Positions 24,050-37,143 of a stretch of 64,000 nucleotides of DNA are shown piece after piece (positions within the stretch are counted from its first letter, which is position 1; the number at the start of each line of letters is the position of its first letter). The notes under the pieces are model-generated. The model searched no databases. It had not been told where the DNA came from and worked only from the letters and a program-made list of their open reading frames with translations. The translations under genes and the position numbers were made by a program. This stretch comes from Lutraria lutraria (Eukaryota; Mollusca; Bivalvia; Venerida; Mactridae), in contig OZ026846.1 of assembly GCA_964023205.1 (NCBI GenBank), positions 33,624,194-33,688,193 of the forward strand, given 5' to 3'.

Positions 24050-24670
24050 TGGGTACAAGTGCACAAAAATGTTAAGAGTCCGGCGATTGGTTGAGAGCTA
24101 TATGTTAACAGTCCGGTGATTGGTTTACGCTTACTGTGTGAATCGGTATCACATGACTTGAGTGTACCAACTTCACTGTGCTAGTCTATTATGAAATCAG
24201 GGTGTTTCACTAAAGATCGGTTTGTTCTATTAACATTAATTACACGTTAAGGTACACATTTTAAAACTGTCTATTTTTTCTGTTACTATGTACAATATAT
24301 TTAAATCAATTATTTTAATCATTACTGAAAGACATATTAGCGGAGGATTGTTCAAGAGAATTTAAGGAAGCCCCTTCTATAATGAAACCTGCGAAACGCT
24401 ATTGCCGCCAATAATTTTGTCACGTGATCTTGATGTACACATTTGCGATTTCATTGTAAAATCGGGGTGTTTCACTATAAATCGGCATGTTCCATCAACC
24501 GTTAAGGCACGAAAAGATAAGATATATTAACGCAGTCTCAATTATTTTTACTTTATTAGCTCTTTGTTTAATTATCAACATAATTGCTGAAGGTAATAAG
24601 CGGAGGATTAATTAATTAATGAAATACACCCCTACTATAATTTAACTTGCGAAACGCTTTCTCTGATGCA
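24050..24670 (+). repeat. Diverged tandem repeat of ~250-bp units
   Basis: About 24180-24420 and 24450-24665 share, in the same order, GGGTGTTTCACTA, GTTAAGG.AC, AGCGGAGGATT and TGCGAAACGCT. The units are diverged with indels. A short direct repeat of GTCCGG.GATTGGTT is at 24075-24125. Confidence 0.6.
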
Positions 24671-24879
24671 ATTTAAAACTTGTGTTCAGTACGATGAATT
24701 ATAGGAAAATCTATAAATAGAAAAATATACCGATGTTTCAGACTACCTGTTGACTTTGAAAGAGGACAATTCCATATCTAAAATGGTCAACAAGACGAAA
24801 TAAAATGAACCAATTTAGTTATGGTATCAGAACTAACTTTTATCAGCAACAACCAGCCAAGCCTTTCCTTTTTAAAAGG

Positions 24880-24975
24880 AAACTTTATTTTCTCGTGAGT
24901 TTTGTTTGTTCCTAGACAGGATTCAAACTCACATCGGTATGGAGCTGACTTCAAATCACTGTAACCTCTCACTGA
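24880..24975 (-). repeat. Possible tRNA-like SINE remnant
   Basis: On the minus strand, TCAGTGAGAGGTTACAG and, 30 bases on, GAGTTTGAATCC resemble degenerate A and B boxes at tRNA spacing. No cloverleaf forms. Weak call. Confidence 0.3.
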
Positions 24976-25600
24976 TGGAGGGTCGTGTGAGAAATTTATG
25001 TGAGAAAGTAGGCAGTTGCTTACGGCGGATGGGAGTCTAGTACTGGTTATTCACAGGTTAGTTGAACTGTCCTCCTCTTATGACTCTGACTGTTGATGAA
25101 GGGCATAAAAAGGAGGTAGTGATTGATTATATTATAATAAATATTTTACTATAACGTATATCCATATTACAATTAAAATGTGTAATAAGAATTAAACAAT
25201 ATATACACACATCGTAACAAACCAACATTTAAGCGATTAAGCTCTGAAAAAAGCAGTTAAATAAAACAGAGTATATTTTATTACAGGGCATGCATAGATT
25301 TAACCAGAGACATATACTATATACAGTGTCCCTGACCTAACCAAATAAGTCAACATCAATTGCCAATATTTAGTTGACTGCATGCATGAGTTGATAAAAG
25401 TCATCTTTGAGTGTAGCCTTCCTCAGTAACCATTGAAACTCTAATAATCGAGTAATTGTCTACATTATTTATATTTCAAACAATTATATTAACACGTATT
25501 TTCAAAATGATCTGGCTGAGTAAAAAAATTGTTACAGTCTTTTGTGTCGGCGGCCCCTTTTAATAAGGTAGGATGGGGTTGCCAGAAACACTATCATAAT

Positions 25601-25606
25601 TTTATT
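25601..25606 (-). promoter_or_regulatory. Candidate poly(A) signal of the sorbitol dehydrogenase gene
   Basis: AATAAA on the minus strand about 85 bases downstream of the TGA stop at 25691-25693. It is the closest canonical hexamer at a usual distance. Confidence 0.45.
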
Positions 25607-25690
25607 ATTGCCAAATTAAATGTAAGTCAAAACAGTGAAAAACAGTGAAAGCACACACACTGATCATGACAATTGGATCAATGCATGTTA

Positions 25691-28600
25691 TCAGTCTGTA
25701 TTAGAACAGTTGATCATAATCTTAACTCCTTCACCCTTTTCAAACATTTTCAATGCTTCAAAACTCTCTTCTAGCTTGTATATATGGGTGATGATCGGCT
25801 GAACATTCATCTTCCCTGTAAATATTATGAATGAATGAATGAATGAAATAATAAATAAATCGAACAGCCCACCCATCAATCAATCATCCATGAAAATCGA
25901 GGTCAAATGACATAAGCAGGACATAGCATATAAAACAATAGGAACTGACCAAGATCTAGAGACATTTGAATGAAATGAATCCCAAGAAAAATGTAAACTT
26001 GTTAAAGAATGACGAATAACCGAGTACAGTAAAATTATTTAAAATATGTTGCTGTTTTTTGATTATTGAATGAGTGGATGTAGAAGACAGTGGATTTGCA
26101 AATATATCTCAAAGTGTGTATCTTTCAGTGGCTACCTTACTGAAGTTTGTCGGTTCTTCCCAGTTGTACGTCTGAATCTTCCTGCCCGTTAAAGCTTGAT
26201 AATTCGTCGGCTTATTTTTACATGCCATTATTTGAAGTTTAGAAGTTTGGCGTAAACAAGCGAGTTCATGTTTTGTAAAATTTGCATTAACCCTATCAAG
26301 TTAGAGGAGATCTAGAAGCAGGTAAGTATTTCCATTTTAAGGAGCTCATCAAGACGAAAAGAATTGATACCAAAATCACATTGCTGGTGGCCGTTGTGAG
26401 TACCCCAACTTTGTGTTATGGAAACTTGTATTATTTTTTATATAATGGTTAATGAAAATTAAAGAATTTGTTTTGTTACACTTAATATCATAATATTTTC
26501 AAATTCCTCCGTCATTTATTAAATAAATGACATTTTCACATATAACAGTGTTGTACTCTTTACATTTAACAAAACATTAACTCACATCCTAATGATTTCG
26601 TGGCTTTGATGTTATGGACATTTTTTAGGAATAGGGGATTGGAAGGGAAGTTGCAAAGCACAATATCGCCACATATAGAGTTATGGTGTAAAAATAAGCT
26701 GACGAATCGTCAAATGACCATATCTGTTGTTGCGATGCTGGACCCCTGTGTTTACCTTTCAGAAAGGTAAAACATTGCATGTTTCATGTAAGTCCATACC
26801 TGTTTGCATCATTGCTAAAGCAACGGGGAAATGGTGTGCAAATCCAAGTATTCCTCTGATGTCCACTTCTCTAAGAGTTGCATCAATCAATGGTATAGAT
26901 GTAACATCTGAGCCCAGACCAACAACCATTAGACATCCACCGGCTTCTGTTACCTGTGTGGTATTATGTATTATACATGTTCATATTACCTGTACTCACC
27001 ACAAGGTCATCATTATAAAGCGCACTATACACTAAGTCCTTAGTTTTAACCTTAAACTTAATGAAATCATGAACGTCTCTTGAACTGTTCTTGCATATTT
27101 CGTGAATTGTTCTAAAAATGTTCTCCTTAATAAAACTCTATTTTTGTAAGAACTCAATTAAGTGAAGTAATCCTTATGTTTGACAATAATAACAATATGT
27201 CTAGAAAGATGTATAAGGTAAATGTTTGTTTATTATAGTGTCACCCCTATTGAAAGGGCAAGCCAAGTTGGCTTATGAGACATTTATCTTATGTTCGCAA
27301 AGTACCTCTTGATTCCCTTCTCCAATGTATGTATCGGTATCATTAGATATTGGTAACTTTCAGAAGATCCATATGCATTAATTTACTACTGTATACACAA
27401 TATTGCGGAGAAAAGTATAAGTTTTGTAGGTGACATTTTATATATATTGTTAAAGTATAAGTAAGACATATGTACATAGATTGCTGATTGTACACAGGAA
27501 GGTGCAGCAGAACATTCTAATGAGATATTTGGCTTTCCGCCCATAGCTTGTTCTATAATAGACGCAAGCTCCCGTGGATCATCGGTCTTAACCTCAATTG
27601 TAACATCAGCACCAAGTTCTTTTGCTATCTGAAGGCGATTTTGTTTCAAATCTACAATAATTAAATAACTAATAATAACATTTTTTACTGGTCATGTATA
27701 TATACATTTTATTGTCTATTACAAACATGAAAAACAATTTAATCTCTCGTCAGAATTTCATTATCAATTATGACAGGTTTGTTATACGAACATTTTATAC
27801 TCTTACATGTATATAAATATGATACAATTTTTCTTGTAAAAATCAAAATTCTTTTCAAGCAACTGAGTAAATAAAAATCGCCCACCAAATGGTGACATAA
27901 ATAAGACATGGGGTCTTCCTAAATCGTTAATACAGGAATTGTTGCCAAACTAAGGTTGTTGGTGAATAAAAAAAAGAAGAAACTAGCTCACCAGTTATAC
28001 ATACTTGCGCAGCACCGTATAATTTGGATACGACTAAAGTTAATAAGCCAATCGTTCCTGTAACACAAGAAATTACATTTAAGAATTTTATTTGTGAGTT
28101 GAAAATTTGTATCTTATGGGAATATATTTTGTTTGCTGCAATACTTCCTTCTCACCAAAAATAACCCCTACCCAACTTGTTTGACCTCAGGATTTTGTTT
28201 AATTTTGACATATATTTTGTGTTCAATATAACATTAATATAAATAAAAAAATATTACCTATCTATTGAAAATTTTCTGGGTAGGGTTATCGCAAACAAAG
28301 ATTTTTACGGATGATATAAGGTGCCTTACCTGCCCCGCATATAAGAACTCGACTTCCGAATGTTACATCAGCACGTTTGGCAGCATGTATAGCAACACAC
28401 ATTGGCTCAATAAGAGCTCCTTCTGCCATGGACATACTGTCTGGTAATCTAAATAATACATAATAGATCATAGGAAGTAAAATGTCAATATCATTACATC
28501 ATATAATATCAATACAGTAAAACTCGCTTATAACGAAATGCCAGGGGGTATAAAAATTATTTCGCTGTAACCGAGTTTTCATTGTAACCGAGCACACGCT

Positions 28601-31600
28601 TATAGTGAAATTTCACTGTAAGTTGCTCACATATACCGAACTTCGTTATAACCTGTATCGGAGGTATAATTCTTCTAGATTTATGTAAATATATGTCATG
28701 CAATAAATGAATAGAAAACCTTGATGCATATGTATTTTATTCGTGTATTACATTTGATATTGTGAGAAATGTATTTAATTTGAATAAATAAATAAACAAC
28801 TGTGAGTCAAGTATTCAGTTTTAATGTCAGTTGCTTTCGTTTTCGAGATGGCGACCCTTCCATATTTTAACATAAATATTTCCTGACTGACTAACGCAAA
28901 CAAAATGAGACTTTTAAAATGTATGCAATTTTATTTTGTAAATCCTTTTCACTCAATAAACATGAAATAATTGACCGCGAAAACATTGAGAACTTACTCA
29001 AACAAAAGAATTTAAATTGATACACTCCGGTAATCGGTATTTATCACCCGTGAAAACGCTATTGAATTTCATAACAATGGAAAGCTACGGGTCAAAATAA
29101 TATCCAATACGTATTTATCACGGTCAATAAAAGTTTTTGCTTTGATGTTTGAAAAAATTTAGTTTCATTGTAACCGAGCATATTTCCTCTAAAACATGAT
29201 TCTGGGGCCAAAAAAATCATTTCACTGTAACCGAGTTTTCACTGTAACCGAGTTCACTGTAACCGTACATTTTTATATAGAATAAAGAAGGCCTCAGCCG
29301 GGCCAAAAAAAATCGTTTCACTGTAACCGAGTTTTCACTGTAACCGAGTTCGCTGTAAGTGAGTTTTACTGTAATAGTACAATAAAAGATAATTACGCCA
29401 TTGGTTAAAAAAGTGCAGTTCTTATTATTTCTGAATTACTAAAATAGTGCAATATTCTCTGATTAACTATGAGGACAAAATAAGCAATCGCTGCCCAATG
29501 TCCCTCTGCCAGTTACATGTCGTATTATTGTATATTTTGCTTATTCATAACAGGAGGTTCCAAAACGTATTGAAAAAATCGAAATTTAATGTAAATGGGG
29601 ATCCAATAATAAGCAAATCAATGTACTCGTACATAATTATCAATTCACATCAAACAACCAATGACATCCAAGAAAATATCATCAAGATAAAATAATGATG
29701 TCATAACAATAAAATGACGTCTGCTGTCAATTTGATTTCACAATTCGATAAACTATGCTTACCAATTAACTAAAATAGAATAAATAATTCGTCCCAAGGT
29801 TACCTACTTATGGCACAGATCAGCATGATGTACGTGATATCGCCTGAGACCACCATTGATTGCAGTCAAGCCGATTATTCCCCTTTGTGGACAAATATTG
29901 CATCGTCCAGTCTTGCATTGTGTACATGTTTTACACGAATAAATAGGCTCCATAGTGACACGATCTCCTGTTAGATGAAAAAATATGAAATGTTTTATCT
30001 TTTACATGTCTATAGATATATTTTAATGCCACAGTTTCGTGTGACTATCTTATTTACTATCGTAACGATTATCAGTTTGTATCGTCCTAATTACCTTAGT
30101 TTAGTTTGTGAATCAGTGATACGGTTCCGTGCCAAAGCTCGTTCATTTTGTAATCGAAAATACGGCAATATCATATTTAGACTTGCTAATTCATGAAGAC
30201 AAAAGTAGTACCTCCTTGCTTTTCCACAAGTTAAGATAATACTAATATACTACATGTAGTATGCCGTAGCCAACGAATAAAAACGAGCATAAACGTTAAT
30301 GAATTTTATTTACAACAATCCAGATTCTGATCTACATCTATGTTTATATACTGCCACAAAATCGTAATCGATTACACTAGGCAGGCGCGGCGTTGTCAAG
30401 AAATAGCTGTTAAAAATAAAGTTAGGTGCAAGTTACTAAGTACAATTAAACGTATACTACAAGACTAACGATTAAAAGATAAAAACAATGCACTGATTTA
30501 GAATTTGTAGAAAGGATGCAGCTGCTCAGTGAAAGCATTTAAACTGGGACTGGCTTGCAGGGACACATGAAGGCCATTCCACTGACGGATACTGCATGGG
30601 AAGAATGAAGAGTACGTTGTACTGTGTCATTGAGTACGATTTCAGGTAGTTCAGGTTCCTAGTTGGTATTAGGTGGTGATGGTCGACAAAGACAAGATTC
30701 TGTTTGATTTTATAGAGCGTAGTAACAGTAAAAAAGTTTAGATCTAAAATCATTTTGAATACACTACTGTTATAGTGATAGTTATTGCAGACATACCTAG
30801 CTGCCGATCTTTGGACTTACTCTAATTTGGATTAAGTGTTTGTGCCAGGGATGCCAAATTGTGGGACAATTCTCCAACTGGTGTCATACATAGGTTTTGT
30901 AGGCATTTTCTTTGACCTTTTTGTTTGCGGTCTTAATATTTCTTTTAATAAATCTTTGTGTGTCATTGATGTAATGTTGTTTATGTGCTTGGTCCCGGGA
31001 AGATCCTGACTGATAGTAATACCCAGGTACTTTGTATTTGATGTATTTTTGATTTCTGTGCCATTGCATTTGTATGGGAATGTTACAAGTTGTTTCTGTC
31101 GACTGATCCTAAGGACTTCGCATTTTTCAGGATTAAATTCCATAGACCAGTTAGATTCCCAAGTTTCAAGACTGAGAATGTCATTTTGGAGGGTTTAGGC
31201 CGCTTGGGTGGATTTAACTGTAAAATAGACTGCGGTATGATCTGTAAAAAGCCTAACTATGTCCTTGACATTGTCAGGAATATCATTTTATTTACGAAAG
31301 GACAGGCTAGGACTATCAGAGGTTTGACCTTCAAAAACAACTTGTTGTGTACGGCCTTGTAGGAAGGATCCGACTCATAAGATAACCTGGGAGTTTACAC
31401 TTAGTCTTTGTAGTTTGCAGAGGAGTTTAGTATGGTTTTCGACTTTATCAAATGCCTCACTGAAGTCCATGCCTATAATGTCTGTTTGTTGGCGTTGTTG
31501 TATGTTGTCATGGACTTCTTGGGAGAACCCAATGAGTTGAGTTTCACAGCTGGGATTGACCTAAAGCCATGCTTTTTTGGACTTTATATATAACGCTCAT

Positions 31601-34600
31601 CATAGTGAGGCATGATATTGGAAACTAGTATATGTTCCAAGAGCTTAGAGGCAATGCATGTGAGGGAAATGGGCCTATAATTGCTTGGTTTACTTTGGGT
31701 GTTTTCTTATACAGTAAAACCTCGATTATCCGAACACCGATTATCCGAATACCCGGTATTATCCGAATAAAATCTACGGTCCCGATTACGTCGCTATATA
31801 TTTCAACTACAACGAACCCCGGTTATACGAATCGGATTTTACGAATACCTGGTGTAATCCGAATACATTATTTGGTCCCTAAAGTTACGAATGCGCGTAT
31901 TTTCACACCTATTATTCGAATTCGTCAATTGATAACAATGGCCAATTGAGAATCAAAATGTCGTGTGACAAACACTGTGTAACATCAATTCATACCTGAA
32001 GCGTGTCAACAGTTTAATTATCGTTAAGTTGACCATATTGTTTGTTACGATTTTATAATAATCGCGACGAATATTTCACAATGATCTCGGGTATAATAAG
32101 TTAATATATACGCGTACGTACCATGTGACCTGTATTCCAGCGTCATTCAAAATTTAAAAACTAATTCGAACACAATTAATACAAAACTAACTAGAATATG
32201 ATGATTTAGTGAAAAAATGTTCCAAACAGAAAAACATTACGTCTTCGATTTTAAAATGTGACGATAGCATGCCTGGTCGATCGTTAGTAAATAAAGTGTG
32301 AATGACATAATTTTGGGTTGATTGTGTTCTGCATAATCCATAAATACGCAGGTATTCATTTAACAAGAATAATTGTTTCATTTTTTAACTCATATACATT
32401 CATAAAACAAAGATAAATAATATTACTGTTTGTTATATATTTGATTTTATTCTTATTATAACGTCGTGTTTGCATACGAGGTTTAACTCCCTTGTAAAAA
32501 ACGGACAGTACGGAATTTATCGTTTCCAAACAGTACATCATACTGAAATGGATTATTCGAAACCATGGATTATCCGAATGATTTTTCAGGGCCCAATGAC
32601 ATTCGAATAATCGAGGTTTTACTGTATATAGGGGCGACGATAGCGTGCTTCCAATCGTCGGGGACTATGCCAGATGTTAGGGAAATTTGGAAAATATGGG
32701 TAAGGACTTGGGCTATGACTTCGTGGAGTTCTTTCAGTAATCAAGGGGAGATGATCGGGACCAGAGGCTTTGGACTGGTTTAAGCCTATTAGGATTTTTT
32801 TTACTCCATCCTCTGAATGGTGACATTGGGCATTATTGGACCATTTTGTGGAACAAGGTTTTGTTTATAAGACTGGGAGAGACTAAGTGGCTTGGGTGAG
32901 AGAAAACCGACTCAAACTGTTTGTTTAGCCTTTGACTTTAGATCTGTGAAGACTTGGCCATTACTCGTTATGGGGGGGGGGGCTACTCCACAATTTTCTG
33001 TGTTATTGGACTTGTCGAAGGAGTAAAACTTTTTTATTTTTTCCGGGTTTAGAGTCTTCAGAGAAAATGACCTAGTATAAGTATGGCCAGTATGCATTTC
33101 TGAGATCTTTTTGGATTTTGCCGCTAAGGTCCCATTTGGCTGGATGAGTGATTGGTAGACTGCTTTGTTTTAAAATAAAGTCGATCACGCTTCCTAATTT
33201 CGCGAATAATTGAGTGGTTGATCCAGGGTAGATCACGACGGACTTTTAGTTGGGATATGGAACAAGCTAAGTCAGTTTAGCTCATCATTGAAGAATAACC
33301 AGGCAAAATTTGGGTCAGAATGATTGCAAGCGAAGTATGAGTCTGTATAGATGCTGAAATCTGATTTGAAGCATGACCAGTCGAAATGTTTGTAGCATTT
33401 GATTTCTCTAACAGGTTAGATGGGACGGCCTCTGTTATCCTTAATCTCTTGGAAGACTATGTCGTGATCTGGGGAGCTTAAAGGAGGTAGAGTTTTGGTA
33501 TCATGGACTTGGACAGGCATATTGGTTAGGAATAAGTCAAGAATGTTGTTACCCCTTGTTGGAGAAGTGACCATCTGTTGGAAGTTAAAGTGGAGAAGAT
33601 TTTCTAGAAATGAAATGTAAATATTTCTATGCCTACAATCATCTAAGATATATTCGGTTGTTCAGACAATGCTTGACATATTGAAATCACCTTAGCTCCA
33701 TATTGGGCTATTCTTGGGAATCTTGCAGACGGATAAGAATAGAAAATTTAGTGATTCCTAATCATTCTCATGGGCTATGTAAACAGAAGATATGTAGATA
33801 TCTCTGACACCATTGAAGCTTATTTTAGCCCAGATTGCATCACATTGAGAGGCGAGGTCTAGTTGATCCTGACTCATAATAGTTTTGGATATGGCCAGAA
33901 GGGTCCCCCTCCCTGATTTTCTAACCTATCATTCCTGCAGGCATTAAAATTTAACGAGTCTGGAAATATTTCTGCAGTATTAATCTCAGGCTGTAACCAG
34001 GTTTCAGTCAAACAAATCACCTCTGGTTTGACCTGGGAAATAACTTGATGCAAATCTGGAATTTTATTTTTTATTCCGGGACTTGAATGGCTAGCATCAT
34101 TTGGTTGAACATTTGAGTTTGAATACTTGTCCTGGTTAAGGGATTGCAGGGGTGAGAAACGGGTGCTTTCGCTAAAGGATTTTAATGTTTCGGCTAGAGG
34201 TAAGGTAAGATTTTGACTTCCACGCTAGTACAAAACCATATGAACATGGAGTCAGACAGGAAAATTACTAAAGTCATTAATTGCTATATTTATGGGATTC
34301 ACAAAAGGGGTGTTTATTTCTGTAGGTTTATACATTGTACTTAGGTAGCATTGTCAACCTATTATAATGACCAATGATACGCAGAAAAAGTTCATTTTTC
34401 GGATCGGAAGTAAAGGAATGTATACAATAAGAAAAATGGCGGACTTCGTGAACGCGCACCTGCAACCTTCGGAGGACTCAAGCAAACTAACGTTTTCTGA
34501 GTCCTGAATATGCAAACTTCTTGAAGGCAGTTAGTGTTTGTTAGTTAGACCTTTTACCAGTATTCAGAAGCAAGAAAAGGGTGACATCAGTGTCTTATTT

Positions 34601-37143
34601 AAGTGATAATATTCAACTGGTGACGAAATACATTTTCGTGAACTACTCCCGACGATGCGCGCGCATTCCACCCTCTCTCTCTCGTGTTCAAATCTTCAGT
34701 CTCTAAATTCTGTTTGTACAAATTGTCAATTAGGATACTTAATTTAAAATCTAGTTTATCAATATCTGAGTACAGATTACAGTTTATACCACAACATGCA
34801 CCCAGAGATTGTTATTTTGTTACAAGTCCCAAAACAATGCATCAATTATTTACTTAGCCAATATTTTCAAATATCAAACTGATGTCTAATGAATCTAGAG
34901 TCACATGTGTACAACATCTCAAGAGAATTTGAAGCTGTGATTAGAATTGCAGCCTAATAAACGATATTATACTTTTGAAAGTTAATTGCTTAATCGTCTT
35001 CGATTCTACAGAATATAATACAATGAAATAATCACCATCAAACATAACTGAATATCAATTAACAATACGTTAATTAATTACCAAGTAAAATTCAAAATAT
35101 GTTACTATGTTACACTAATATTAACGTTTCTTTTTCATTTTTCTTAGAAATAATTCAAGCAGTTTCGCTTCCATGGTTGAAACAGTCCTTCTCATAATGT
35201 CATGCGTTACGCTTCTTTTCAACAACATTTCTGTTATATTCAAGCGGACTTTTATAAATATTTTTCCAACATTCATCGGAATCTCGTACAAAGCCAAATA
35301 AACGATACTATACTTTTGAAAGTTAAATGCTTAATCGTCTTCGATCCTACATAATATAATACAATGAAATAATCACCATAAAACATAACTGAATATCAAT
35401 TTGCAATACATTAACTAATTACAAGTAATATTCAAAACTTGCGACTATGTTACACTAGTATTTACGTTTCTTTTTCATTTTTTTAAAAATAATTCAAGTA
35501 GTTTCGCTTCCATTGTTGAAACAGTACTTCTCATAATGTCATGCGTTACGCTTCTTTTCAAAAGCATTTCTGTTATATTCAAGCGGACAGTTCTTTTATA
35601 GATATTTCCAACATTCATCGGAATCTCGTATAATGTAAAGAAGATATTACCAACACAAACATTCGTGACACCTTCACCAAGTTTGCTGATCACACCCGAA
35701 ATCTCGTGTCCAAGAATAAATGGTTCATTCACTGGATACTGTGGGCTGAGAGAGCCATACCTCCATAAATGTACATCGGACCCACATATTCCAACATGGC
35801 TCATGCGAACTTGTACTTCTGTCAACGAAACACATTTATTTCACTTTACAAATTCATAAAATCCACTCAAATCGTTAATTAAAGTGTAAGTGTAAATGAC
35901 TAATTTGAATGTAATGCTCAATGAAAATTAAAATAAACTGACTATTGAAATACAACCGTGAGTAATTTTTGGTTTGAAAGAATAAAACAAAAAAGCATTT
36001 TAAAACATCGCCAATTCCCTAACCTTTGTGGTTGTCTCCAAATATGAAATGAAAACAAACTAATTACATTGTAATAACAAAACATGATGTTGGCCAATGA
36101 AAATAAATTGATGATTAACTTACCCCCCTTCCCTGGTTCTGGTACTACGGTGTTTTCCTACAAAAAAATAATTTCAGAACAATATTTATATGTTTTTTAT
36201 TGAAATCATTGGTTTCTGGTTACTCGATCTACCCTTAATTATCCCCGCGACCCTATAAACTTTGTATAAGGCCCGAGGAACGATGCATCCATTTTCCACT
36301 TTTTTACACAGGCCTGTGATAAAAAGCTCATATACCAGTTGAATGGGTCAAATTTTGGGACCAGGAACTGCTGTGTCTTTTTTTTCGTACACCAAAAATG
36401 CGTTTGTCACTTGTAAAACCAAATATTACCGAAAGTCAAAGAAGAATGCGCGTTCAAAAATGACCCTATAACGCGCGCGTCGGTTTTTGTATGTCGGTTT
36501 GAATGACAACGAAATTTCCGATACGTCTGAGAGTTTAACTGAGCATGTGCGCTGCCTTTCAAGTGAACATAACACGGGCAATACTTACCATGTCAGTTTG
36601 CTGACATTTTTTCAGCGAGGTTTTCGGTTTTGACAGATCCCGAAAGTGTGGAGTTGTGAAAATGACGTATAATTTCTGAGGCCGAAATCGGCAGGTTGGG
36701 TAAATCTTGAAATGTGTTTTTTTAGTAAACTAGCGGGATATTTTGTAAATATTTTACAGGACTTTCATTAATTGATGTAGGCATTAAAATGATACCAATT
36801 TGATTGCTATTCGAGACGCTTCAGTTTCAGGGCATGCCCCTTTAAGTGTATTTTATGCAGAATTTATTACAATTTTACCGTCACAGGTCCGTTAATTCTG
36901 GCTGTGTTTTTTACCTCCTCTCCACACGCTTTCAACAACAAAAAATCCCTTACCTACCTACTATATAATATTATATTTTAATAAGTATATAACCGGAAAG
37001 ATTATAATTATTCCGTACAACTTTGAAGCAATTTACATTTGTCCTAGATCAAACTGAAGGTTACTTTAACGAATAAAAAGCTGTCTTACCAAGCGTAGAT
37101 CATTCGCTTTATGGATAACTAGAGAAAGATTTTCATCTGCCAT
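25691..37143 (-). CDS. SORD: Sorbitol dehydrogenase-type MDR enzyme, nine exons, 351 residues
   Basis: The likely reaction is NAD-dependent oxidation of sorbitol or a related polyol to the ketose in the cytosol (polyol pathway). Exons: 37090-37143, 36124-36157, 35651-35818, 29808-29967, 28330-28448, 27992-28057, 27476-27651, 26800-26953 and 25691-25815. They sum to 1056 bases and all junctions are GT..AG with matching phases. The protein starts MADENLSLVIHKANDLRL. Catalytic zinc ligands are Cys41 (GICGSDVH), His67-Glu68 (GHE) and Glu153 (IEP). Structural zinc cysteines C97, C100, C103 and C111 are all present, which vertebrate SORD lacks. The Rossmann motif GAGTIG is at 177-182 and Asp201 at the end of the second strand favours NAD. 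Length is close to human SORD (357). Intron 3 is 5.7 kb and full of transposons; intron 1 holds a TTAA element. The exact polyol cannot be told from sequence. Confidence 0.92.
28515..29371. mobile_element. Pogo/Tigger-like non-autonomous element, 857 bp
   Basis: Flanked by TA on both sides (28513-28514 and 29372-29373). Termini CAGTAAAACTCGCTTATAAC and, inverted, CAGTAAAACTCACTTACAGC. At least eight copies of YTGTAACCGAG occur inside, clustered near both ends (28567-28605, 29165-29350), as expected of transposase-binding subterminal repeats. No transposase frame. It lies in intron 4 of the SORD gene; the matching intron of the pseudogene lacks it, so it inserted after the duplication or was lost there. 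Confidence 0.8.
30256..34260 (-). mobile_element. Broken LINE (endonuclease + reverse transcriptase) in SORD intron 3
   Basis: Read on the minus strand. The AP endonuclease begins near 34060 with PEVICLTETWLQ; SSPDHDIVF near 33460-33490 matches the catalytic SDH-type motif. The reverse transcriptase shows PDDWKHAIVAPI (about 32630-32670), continuing after the nested element as YKKTPKVNQAIIGP (31670-31711), then GMDFSEAFDKVEN (31440-31480). The active-site YxDD box reads FTDH (31237-31248). The VPQG-type segment before it is deleted. MEFNPEKCEVLRIS and TKYLGITIS follow (31020-31143). Many stops and shifts make it dead. A pogo-like element splits it at 31712-32624. CR1/Jockey-group, exact clade uncertain. 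Confidence 0.85.
31712..32624. mobile_element. Nested pogo/Tigger-like element, 913 bp
   Basis: Termini CAGTAAAACCTCGATTATCC and, inverted, CAGTAAAACCTCGATTATTC, flanked by TA at 31710-31711 and 32625-32626. Removing it and one TA rejoins the reverse-transcriptase frame of the surrounding LINE (PDDWKHAIVAPI before, YKKTPKVNQ after), so the boundaries are exact. Further ATTATCCGAAT motifs lie just inside each end. No transposase frame, so it is non-autonomous. Confidence 0.88.
34958..35630 (-). repeat. Tandem duplication of ~335 bp beside SORD exon 3
   Basis: About 34960-35292 and 35295-35630 repeat AATAAACGATA, then TTGAAAGTTAA, then TTAATCGTCTTCGAT, then GTTTCGCTTCCAT, then CAACATTCATCGGAATCTCGT in the same order with about 90% identity by eye. 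The unit ends just short of the exon 3 donor, so the exon itself is not duplicated. Confidence 0.75.
36361..36845 (-). mobile_element. TTAA-flanked element, copy 2, left end missing
   Basis: In SORD intron 1. The right end GGGCATGCCCCT is followed by TTAA (36842-36845); the left terminus and first bases are deleted, the sequence starting at CCAGGAACTG. The minus-strand reading frame is interrupted by a TAA where the other copies have a TCA codon. The paralogous intron at 19500-19570 lacks the element and has TTTAAG at the matching place. Confidence 0.75.

Noticed and set aside
31737..31949. Pro/Ile-rich frame in the pogo-like element
   Set aside because: It translates repeated ATTATCCGAAT terminal motifs and is not a transposase.
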